The translations under genes and the position numbers were made by a program. From Spirochaetales bacterium (GTDB taxonomy: Bacteria; Spirochaetota; Spirochaetia; JABMQR01), in assembly GCA_023139255.1 (NCBI GenBank), contig JAGLNY010000125.1:1-33795 (forward strand): a stretch of DNA of 33,795 nt, read 5' to 3'. Shown piece by piece: positions 15,093 through 21,180 of the stretch; position 1 is the first letter of the stretch; every line of letters begins with the position of its first letter. Below the pieces are notes generated by a model. The model saw nothing but the letters and a program-made list of their open reading frames with translations. It searched no databases and had not been told where the DNA came from.

Positions 15093-16502
15093 ATGTCAAA
15101 GAAAATAGTAATAATCGGCGCCGGGAGTCTTAGTTTTTCCAGTCGTTTAACTGCAGACATTCTGTCGTATCCCGCACTCTCTGATGTCGAGATCAGACTA
15201 GTGGATGTTCACCCCGAGAGACTTTCCTATGCTGAGAGAATAGCAAAGCGCATTACAGTAGAAGGCGGCTATAATAAAGCAGTCATAACAGCAACCAATG
15301 ACCGAAAAGAGGCTCTTAAGGGTGCTGATTTTGTTATTATCAGTATTCTGATAGGCGGTGTAGAGGCAATTGAGACAGAAGTTGACATACCCATGAAATA
15401 CGGGATTGATCAGTGTATAGGGGACACCCTGACACCAGGCGGCATCATGCGGTGTGTCCGGACCCTGCCCGTGCTTCGTGAAATGGCACATGACATAATG
15501 GATATTTGCCCTGACGCGCTTGTACTCAACTACACAAATCCCATGTCAATGCTTACCTGGGGAATGATGGAAGCAGAACCGGAACTGCAGCTTGTCGGAC
15601 TTTGTCATTCCGTGCAGGGAACCGGCGGCGAGTGGGCAAAACGCTTAGGTATCGATTTTGAAGATGTAAACTTTGAATGTGCCGGAATAAACCATCAGGC
15701 ATGGTTTATAAAATATGAAAAAGATGGCGAAGACCTGCTTCCTAAAATCAGGGAACTGGCTGTAAAACCGGAGATCTGGTTTGGTGATTCAACAAGAATG
15801 GAGTACTTAAAGCATTTTGGGTATCCTGTTACCGAGTCATCGGGCCACGGTTCAGAGTACAATCCCTGGTTCAGGAAGAATGAACAGACTATTGCCAGAT
15901 ACTGTCCAAAAGATTTTTCCGAATGGAATGGCGGATCCGGTTTTATAAAGGAACTATACTCCCGTCCCTGGAAAGAGACTATGGAAAAAATGGCTACCTG
16001 GGAAAAACCGGTCTCTCTTGAGAGGAGTCATGAATATGGGTCGATCATCATCAATGCAAAAGCAACAGGCGAGAAAGCGGTTATCTATGGAAACGTGAAA
16101 AACAATGGTCTTATCACAAACCTGCCGGAAGAGTGCATGGTTGAAGTACCTATACTTGTTGATAAAAACGGCATGCGGCCTATCAAAATCGGGGCATTGC
16201 CCACACAGCTTGCAGCAATAAACCGTACTCAGATTAATGTCCAGCAGTTGGCAGTTGAGGCTACAATAAGTGCAGATCCTGAAATTCTTTTCCAGGCTAT
16301 GGCGATGGATCCGCTGACAGGCATGAGCTGTACACTGGATGAGATCAGGGTTATGACTCGTGAACTTATGCAGGCACATGAAAAGTGGATTCCGGTAATG
16401 AAGGGTAAACTTCCGAAAGATCAGCCGCTGGTTTATCTGGAGGAACCGGTAGGCCAGGTTGATAAGCATGTAGATCCCGCAGAGGCGAACCAGCTGGATT
16501 AA
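15093..16502 (+). CDS. melA: GH4 family alpha-galactosidase (MelA-like)
   Basis: A glycoside hydrolase family 4 enzyme of 469 residues. It removes alpha-linked galactose by an NAD- and manganese-dependent oxidation-elimination route. The NAD fold is IVIIGAGSLSFS (5-16) and NYTNPMS is at 146-152. The metal ligands are Cys171 in GLCHSVQGT and His201 in INHQAW. The CHSV form is that of alpha-galactosidases; alpha-glucosidases and glucuronidases in this family differ there. Galacturonide as substrate cannot be excluded. I start at the ATG at 15093 because GGAGGAG lies 6 bases upstream. The frame extends further upstream to 15048 without one. A strong hairpin follows the stop. An AraC regulator is divergent and a permease remnant follows. 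Confidence 0.9.
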   Translation: MSKKIVIIGAGSLSFSSRLTADILSYPALSDVEIRLVDVHPERLSYAERIAKRITVEGGYNKAVITATNDRKEALKGADFVIISILIGGVEAIETEVDIPMKYGIDQCIGDTLTPGGIMRCVRTLPVLREMAHDIMDICPDALVLNYTNPMSMLTWGMMEAEPELQLVGLCHSVQGTGGEWAKRLGIDFEDVNFECAGINHQAWFIKYEKDGEDLLPKIRELAVKPEIWFGDSTRMEYLKHFGYPVTESSGHGSEYNPWFRKNEQTIARYCPKDFSEWNGGSGFIKELYSRPWKETMEKMATWEKPVSLERSHEYGSIIINAKATGEKAVIYGNVKNNGLITNLPEECMVEVPILVDKNGMRPIKIGALPTQLAAINRTQINVQQLAVEATISADPEILFQAMAMDPLTGMSCTLDEIRVMTRELMQAHEKWIPVMKGKLPKDQPLVYLEEPVGQVDKHVDPAEANQLD

Positions 16503-16514
16503 AGCTGCATACAT

Positions 16515-16556
16515 GAATCTGTATTACTTCAAAGCTTTTTGAAGTAATACAGATTC
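16515..16556 (+). terminator. Long hairpin terminator after melA
   Basis: A perfect 19-base stem, 16515-16533 with 16538-16556 (loop GCTT), containing TGTATTACTTC. It starts 12 bases after the melA stop and is followed by AT-rich sequence ending TTTTATT and not by a clean T run. It should end transcription before the permease remnant. Confidence 0.6.
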
Positions 16557-16618
16557 TATAGATTATTTTATTGGTCAGTTTCAAGACAAAAATACAATAA
16601 CTGGTAGTATTTGATTCC

Positions 16619-16840
16619 ATGAACAAAAAGGAAGAACTGACCAGACCGGAAAGGAAAAAAGGACAGAAATTCGCGCTTCTTGCCAATATATTTTCACCAG
16701 TGAACATGTATGTGATGGTGGGGGCATTGATGATTCTCTATGCGGGGGATGTCCTTGGGATGCCGGTATCAAAAATTTCCGGAATACTGACATTGATTCC
16801 CCTGTCTTCAGCAATTTTAGAAGAGCGTGAGAGTGTAGAT
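16619..16840 (+). pseudogene. MFS permease remnant (N-terminal fragment)
   Basis: The frame from ATG 16619 encodes a basic cytosolic start (KKEELTRPERKKGQK) and then about 50 residues resembling the first two membrane helices of an MFS transporter (FALLANIFSPVNMYVMVGAL, YAGDVLGMPVSKISGILTLI). The resemblance stops near 16805. Beyond it the same frame is antisense to the intact DUF1820 gene. No ribosome binding site precedes it. Its place after melA suggests it was the alpha-galactoside permease and has lost about 85 percent of its length. The family assignment rests on a short segment. Confidence 0.5.
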
Positions 16841-16851
16841 GAATTTTTTTA

Positions 16852-17160
16852 CTACTCTTTCCGGGACTTGTTCTTCTTTACCTCTACAATTGAGAAGGAA
16901 GCTACCTTCGGATCTTTCTCGGCTGCTTCCTTATCGAGTTCCTCAATAAGTGACACCGCCTGGAAGGGGATCATTAAATGGTTGGCTCTTCCGAAGGTTT
17001 TCTCAAAGTTTTCCCGGTTCGGGTCAATTATAAGTGAACTTGCTTTCGGGAGTATGATATCCTTTATCGAAACAAAATAGGGGTGTGTCATATCAAGTTT
17101 TTCGGCGCTTAATGTAACTTCCTTGCTTTTCCAGTTAAAATGAACCCGGTACAGTGACAA
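16852..17160 (-). CDS. DUF1820 family protein
   Basis: A small soluble protein of 102 residues matching the DUF1820 pattern (LYRVHFNWKSKEVTLSAEKL, then LIIDPNRENFEKTFG and HLMIPFQAVSLIEELDKE). Function is unknown; relatives are single-domain cytosolic proteins. I choose the TTG at 17158-17160 because GGAGG (17167-17171) lies 6 bases upstream and the family starts close to the YRV motif. The longer GTG frame from 17181 would contain that ribosome binding site. It stands alone on the minus strand between a permease remnant and carbamate kinase. The tail VEVKKNKSRKE is basic. Confidence 0.75.
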   Translation of the reverse strand: MSLYRVHFNWKSKEVTLSAEKLDMTHPYFVSIKDIILPKASSLIIDPNRENFEKTFGRANHLMIPFQAVSLIEELDKEAAEKDPKVASFSIVEVKKNKSRKE

Positions 17161-17406
17161 TACAAACCTCCAGATCGACACTACTAATTATAAGCAGGAT
17201 ACAGAATTTCCTGAGAGGATTATAACAGAAAGATCCTGTCTAAGTATAGTATTTGTAACAAAAACAACATACATATATACTTCGAAACAATGAAAACAAC
17301 ACATCCCATATCATGCAATAAAGACTGCGTATGCTGTTCAACTTATAAAAATTTGGGAGCTTGAAAAAAGGGATCAGAGAATTTTTTAATTTATTGCAAG
17401 TGTTTG
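17161..17406. other. Intergenic DNA upstream of arcC, no gene seen
   Basis: AT-rich, with short frames but no coding signature. The first of three TTGCAA/TTGCAT motifs is at 17394-17399. The DUF1820 ribosome binding site is at its left end. Confidence 0.4.
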
Positions 17407-17434
17407 TTGCAAAATGTTGCATAAGGAGTATACT
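17407..17434 (+). promoter_or_regulatory. arcC promoter
   Basis: TTGCAA (17407-17412), a 16-base spacer and TATACT (17429-17434). TTGCAA or TTGCAT also occurs at 17394 and 17417, giving three near-copies in 29 bases that could bind a regulator. The start would be near 17441, just before the solo repeat end. Confidence 0.5.
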
Positions 17435-17443
17435 TGTATATGG

Positions 17444-17460
17444 AGTCCGACAAACTTCTA
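17444..17460 (+). repeat. Solo MITE-like end, copy B
   Basis: AGTCCGACAAACTTCTA matches the gene-proximal end of copy A at 16 of 17 bases. No matching opposite end is found in the preceding gap. It lies in the predicted 5' untranslated region of arcC, 25 bases before the start codon. Confidence 0.6.
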
Positions 17461-17485
17461 AAAGGCTGTGATGTTGGAGGAACAT

Positions 17486-18430
17486 ATGACTAGCAAAACA
17501 ATAGTAATAGCGATAGGGGGGAACTCCCTCATTGAGAAAACCCAGGATATTTCTGTATCATCACAATTTGAGGCAGCCAGAAGAACTGCCGTTCATATCG
17601 TAAGGCTTGCTGCAGAGGGACACCGGATAATTATTGCACACGGCAATGGTCCGCAGGTAGGTTTTGTTCTCAGGCGCTCAGAATTCTCCCGAAAAATCCT
17701 CCACACAGTTCCCCTGGACTCCTGTGTAGCAGATACCCAGGGTGCTATCGGTTACAATCTGCAGATGGCAATCTATAATGAGGCAAAAAAAATAGGAATT
17801 CAAATTCCTGCAGCTACAATAATAACGCAGGTTGAAGTTAATCCGCACGATCCATCATTCAGGTCCCCGACAAAACCGATCGGCTCTTTCATGAATAAGG
17901 AGGATGCTGAATATCATCGTGAAACGGATGGTTGGCATATTATGGAAGATGCAGGCCGGGGGTACAGAAGAGTTGTCCCTTCGCCATTTCCCATAAGCAT
18001 TATTGAAATTGAGATAATCAAAAAACTATCAGGTCAGGGAGCACTGGTTATTGCTGCAGGCGGCGGTGGGATACCGGTTATAAAAACAGATAAAGGGCTT
18101 CTTAAAGGGAAAGAGGCTGTAGTAGATAAGGATTTTTCCGCGGCACTTATGGCCAAAGAGCTTCAGGCAGATTTATTTGTTATTTCTACAGCTATCGATA
18201 AAGTATGCATTAACTTTGGGAAGGATACTGAAAGAAAACTTGATAGAATCAGCTGTAGTGAGGCAGAACAGTATAGCAATCAGGGTCATTTTGCACCCGG
18301 CAGCATGCTTCCAAAGATTAAAGCTGTAATTAATTTTGTCTCTTCAACAGGGAATGAGGGAATTATTACTGATCCTAAACACCTATATGAAGCAATTTAC
18401 AGTAACGAGGGAACGCATATTGTACCATGA
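17486..18430 (+). CDS. arcC: Carbamate kinase
   Basis: A 314-residue amino-acid-kinase-family enzyme that interconverts carbamoyl phosphate + ADP with ATP + carbamate/ammonia. Motifs include IAIGGNSL at the start, IIAHGNGPQVGF, ADTQGAIGY, the segment GRGYRRVVPSPFP, VIAAGGGGIPV, and VVDKDFSAALMA with the catalytic Lys/Asp. All are intact and the length is standard. The ATG at 17486 has GGAGG 5 bases upstream. The longer frame from 17468 is not needed. No arcA or arcB lies nearby, so it may serve another carbamoyl-phosphate pathway (agmatine, purine or allantoin breakdown) or pair with distant genes. Two hairpins follow. Confidence 0.95.
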   Translation: MTSKTIVIAIGGNSLIEKTQDISVSSQFEAARRTAVHIVRLAAEGHRIIIAHGNGPQVGFVLRRSEFSRKILHTVPLDSCVADTQGAIGYNLQMAIYNEAKKIGIQIPAATIITQVEVNPHDPSFRSPTKPIGSFMNKEDAEYHRETDGWHIMEDAGRGYRRVVPSPFPISIIEIEIIKKLSGQGALVIAAGGGGIPVIKTDKGLLKGKEAVVDKDFSAALMAKELQADLFVISTAIDKVCINFGKDTERKLDRISCSEAEQYSNQGHFAPGSMLPKIKAVINFVSSTGNEGIITDPKHLYEAIYSNEGTHIVP

Positions 18431-18460
18431 ATTGAAATTGTCCTACGGATCCTATTTTGT

Positions 18461-18486
18461 GAAGTTTGCTTATTTAAACAAACTTC
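18461..18486. terminator. Hairpin between convergent genes (first)
   Basis: GAAGTTTG (18461-18468) pairs with CAAACTTC (18479-18486) around a 10-base loop, 30 bases after the arcC stop. Confidence 0.45.
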
Positions 18487-18489
18487 TGA

Positions 18490-18526
18490 AGTCAATTTCA
18501 TAAATCGAAGATTTATGAAATTGACT
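18490..18526. terminator. Hairpin between convergent genes (second, strong)
   Basis: A perfect 17-base stem, 18490-18506 with 18510-18526 (loop GAA), containing CAATTTCATAAATC. It is symmetrical, so it can serve arcC and the convergent DUF4105 gene, which ends 12 bases away. There is no long T run. Confidence 0.6.
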
Positions 18527-18537
18527 CAATTACTATT

Positions 18538-19812
18538 TTAATTCCGCTCTCTCATCCAGAACCTGCTCATAATCAGTAGAGATGGTATGAGAATGGATAG
18601 TGTAAGCCAATTTTGTTGATAGAAAACCCCGCTTGCGATCAGCTTAAGAATTAAGAGAATAAGTCCTGCAAGTCCCTGAATGGTAAACAGCAGTTTCTGC
18701 AGCCTGAAAAATTTCTTTTTACCGGCAGCAATGAGAATGCCGAGGATCCCGATCCAAAGGAGCAGGGGTGATGCAATCAAGACGTTCTCATTACTAAAAG
18801 TAACATCATGATTTGTAAGAATCATCATAAATAGAAGTACTGTTCCGAGAGTCCCGAACAGCAAACCGTATAGAGCTGAATATGTACCATATGCAATCCT
18901 CCAAATAGTTTTACCTGTCCTGAAAAAGCTGAGACATAAAACCAGACCCGCAATTCCGGCAAGCAGTCCTACAGCAATTCCCGCAGGCCAGTATTCTGCG
19001 GGTTCTGAAGGGATCACCCCTCGTTCAGGAAATTCAGAAAGTATTTCATATTTACTGACAAGTTTCACTGAATTCCCGGAACTGTCTATATAATGAAAAT
19101 TCAGCAGATTCGCATTGAGTTCATCAGGGAGGAACATGTCATCCCATAGCGTTATAGGTTTATCAATAACCCCGCTTTGGAGAAAATTAAGCACCCAGTC
19201 CATAAAAAAATGGTTTCCGGAGTATCTGCGAATATGATCACGGTATGTCATCCTACCCGGTTTGGCAACTGCCCATGTTTCAAGTTGTCCATCGACAGCC
19301 ATATTGATAACATCCCGTATCCTGGTAGAGCAGTTGTCATAGTAATGGTGGTACAAGTAGGTATTGTTGCCTGGTTTAACCTTGTTCTGAAGAAAAATTG
19401 CCGTTTCGTACCTCTTTTCAGGAGGAATATCCAGGGTAGCTATCATTATATTCCTGCCGGAAAGTTTTGCCAGGGAAATCCGATAGGCTGTGGGAGCAGC
19501 AACTACTCCGTATATTAATCTTCCCATGGTAAAGTTCCGGTAAAAATTATCCTGCTTAAAGCTGAAAACGCCAAAGTCATAGAGAATCTCGGTATCCCGA
19601 AGTGAATCCTCAACAACAATTGCTATATGACCGTACCACAAGTATACAGGATCATCCTGACCGATTGTAAGAATCTTGATAGACAGGTATTCGCCCCGCT
19701 CAACCATTTGTGCCTTATCCGGCAGATCCACTGCTGTCAGCAGGTACGGGAAAGCACCCCGGATACAGGTGAATAGTATGATTGTAAGCAGAAGCATACG
19801 GGTTTTTCTCAT
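18538..19812 (-). CDS. DUF4105 (Lnb N-terminal-like) envelope protein with C-terminal membrane helices
   Basis: A protein of 424 residues from the start chosen here. A signal peptide or first helix (MRKTRMLLLTIILFTCI) is followed by an extracytoplasmic DUF4105 domain with WYGHIAIVV (His62) and YHHYYDNCSTRIRD (Cys161). This is the His/Cys arrangement of a papain/NlpC-like hydrolase. The last 150 residues contain five hydrophobic helices. DUF4105 proteins are thought to be envelope proteases or hydrolases; the substrate is unknown. I use the ATG at 19810-19812 because a promoter lies over the start of the longer frame (19851). It is convergent with arcC and divergent from recO. Confidence 0.8.
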   Translation of the reverse strand: MRKTRMLLLTIILFTCIRGAFPYLLTAVDLPDKAQMVERGEYLSIKILTIGQDDPVYLWYGHIAIVVEDSLRDTEILYDFGVFSFKQDNFYRNFTMGRLIYGVVAAPTAYRISLAKLSGRNIMIATLDIPPEKRYETAIFLQNKVKPGNNTYLYHHYYDNCSTRIRDVINMAVDGQLETWAVAKPGRMTYRDHIRRYSGNHFFMDWVLNFLQSGVIDKPITLWDDMFLPDELNANLLNFHYIDSSGNSVKLVSKYEILSEFPERGVIPSEPAEYWPAGIAVGLLAGIAGLVLCLSFFRTGKTIWRIAYGTYSALYGLLFGTLGTVLLFMMILTNHDVTFSNENVLIASPLLLWIGILGILIAAGKKKFFRLQKLLFTIQGLAGLILLILKLIASGVFYQQNWLTLSILIPSLLIMSRFWMRERN

Positions 19813-19829
19813 GGAACGCATCATAGCAT

Positions 19830-19859
19830 ATAATATTGGTAAAAGCATCATCTTGACAA
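19830..19859. promoter_or_regulatory. Overlapping divergent promoters of DUF4105 gene and recO
   Basis: On the minus strand TTGTCA (19854-19859), an 18-base spacer and TATTAT (19830-19835). On the plus strand TTGACA (19853-19858) shares those bases, with TATAGG (19874-19879) as a possible short-spaced -10 box for recO. The two -35 boxes occupy the same DNA, so the promoters should compete. Confidence 0.5.
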
Positions 19860-19888
19860 CAGATAACTCTCCCTATAGGCTCAATCTG

Positions 19889-20638
19889 ATGGAAAGAAAT
19901 ATTCGTACAGAAGCAATAATATTGTCCAGCAGGAGAATGGGTGATCTGCATAGATCGGTAACCTTGCTCTCCCCCGATCTCGGATTACTGCAGGCTGCGG
20001 CTTTCGGTGCCCAAAAAGGAAAGAGCAAACTATCCGGTTGGGTTGAGCCGTTTGTTTCCGGAGTATTCAATTTATACTACAATCCCGTAAAACAGCAGTA
20101 TAAGATTATGGATATAGGCACCTGTAAGTTCCGGGAATTTTTACGTTTGGATATATATGCCTTTTACCTGGCCTCATTCTGGGCGGAATTAATAATAAAG
20201 ACCTATGGCGGCGGCGGAGAATACCGTGATTTGTATAATTTAATTATGGAATCTTTAGACGTACTGAGTAACGGAGCGGGAGTTGATAACCAAAACTTGT
20301 TGGTACAGACGATTTGGAGATTCCTTACCATAATTGGGTATGCCCCTGAACTGGGAGAGTGCCCTGAGTGCGGGAAAAGCCTTGAAAATTCAGAAACCCT
20401 TGTATTTGATACAGGAGTGAATGCATTTCTCTGCAGCAGCTGCGGCAGATATCAGGAACTTGCCATATACCAGGGATCGCGAAAATACCTCCTGTATACC
20501 CGGACTTTACCCTTGCAGGATGCAGTTGCCGTAAATTTAAGCGGTAAAGCAATGGACAACTTGAGAAAAGTGTTAATTTCACTTGTTTTGCATGTTGTGG
20601 GAGGCTCCTTAAAGACCCTGCAGGGTGGTATTTTATGA
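19889..20638 (+). CDS. recO: DNA repair protein RecO
   Basis: A 249-residue RecO, the RecFOR mediator that loads RecA onto SSB-coated single strands. The N-terminal OB fold starts RNIRTEAIILSSRRMGDLHR. A helical domain follows, and a zinc motif (CPECG and CSSCG) lies about residues 155-190. I start at the ATG at 19889 because the family begins there. The frame extends upstream to 19676, but that part is antisense to the DUF4105 gene. The ribosome binding site is weak. The stop TGA overlaps the ATG of thpR (ATGA), starting a coupled recO-thpR-recJ operon. Confidence 0.93.
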   Translation: MERNIRTEAIILSSRRMGDLHRSVTLLSPDLGLLQAAAFGAQKGKSKLSGWVEPFVSGVFNLYYNPVKQQYKIMDIGTCKFREFLRLDIYAFYLASFWAELIIKTYGGGGEYRDLYNLIMESLDVLSNGAGVDNQNLLVQTIWRFLTIIGYAPELGECPECGKSLENSETLVFDTGVNAFLCSSCGRYQELAIYQGSRKYLLYTRTLPLQDAVAVNLSGKAMDNLRKVLISLVLHVVGGSLKTLQGGIL

Positions 20639-21180
20639 GACTTTTTATTGCTGTACCCCTTCCTGAGAATGCAGCAGCAGCCCTCAATAATTGTACTAAG
20701 CCCCTCAGGGAAAAGAAGAATGTCCGGCTTGTGCCAAAACAGAATCTGCACTGTACGATCCTCTTTATAGGAGAAAAGTCAGAATCTGAATGTAAGAGTA
20801 TAATAGGGACAATGAAAGAAATCCGGGAACACTTATCAGTTGCCGAAATTTCTGTGAACAGGCTTGTACTGTTCCCATCTGGAACCCGGAAACCCAGGGT
20901 AATAGCAGCGGCTGTCGACTCAGCAAATCAGGGATTACAGGTATATCACAGGATATTCTGCAGGGAATTGGGGATGTTGAAAGTGAAGAACTATCATCCG
21001 CATATAACATTAGCCCGTTTACGTCAAAATGATCAGGTAATGCAGAAAAAACAGATTCACCACTTGATTGAACTTCCATCAATCTCTTTTCAGGCAGAAA
21101 ATATCATTCTGTATAGTTCATTATTATTTCGTGAAGGAGCTTCCTACGATCCGCTTTTTACTATAAAATTGGGCTCATGA
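20635..21180 (+). CDS. thpR: RNA 2',3'-cyclic phosphodiesterase (LigT family)
   Basis: A 181-residue 2H phosphoesterase with both HxTx motifs, HCTI at 39-42 and HITL at 123-126, and the usual start RLFIAVPLPE. Relatives hydrolyse 2',3'-cyclic phosphate ends of RNA and can ligate tRNA halves in vitro. The physiological role is unclear. The gene overlaps both neighbours by 4 bases (ATGA), so it is translated with RecO and RecJ. That placement hints at a link to nucleic-acid end processing, which is inference. Confidence 0.9.
   Translation: MRLFIAVPLPENAAAALNNCTKPLREKKNVRLVPKQNLHCTILFIGEKSESECKSIIGTMKEIREHLSVAEISVNRLVLFPSGTRKPRVIAAAVDSANQGLQVYHRIFCRELGMLKVKNYHPHITLARLRQNDQVMQKKQIHHLIELPSISFQAENIILYSSLLFREGASYDPLFTIKLGS

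Noticed and set aside
15592..15602. TTGTCGGACTT inside melA, identical to part of the MITE-like end
   Set aside because: It encodes the conserved L-V-G-L before the metal-binding Cys, and no flanking similarity to the repeat exists. Chance match.
16840..17080. Continuation of the MFS remnant frame to 17080
   Set aside because: This part is antisense to the DUF1820 gene, which has family motifs and a proper ribosome binding site, so the frame being open is incidental.
19676..19888. Long N-terminal extension of RecO
   Set aside because: It is antisense to the DUF4105 gene and precedes the family's standard start. ATG 19889 is the natural start.
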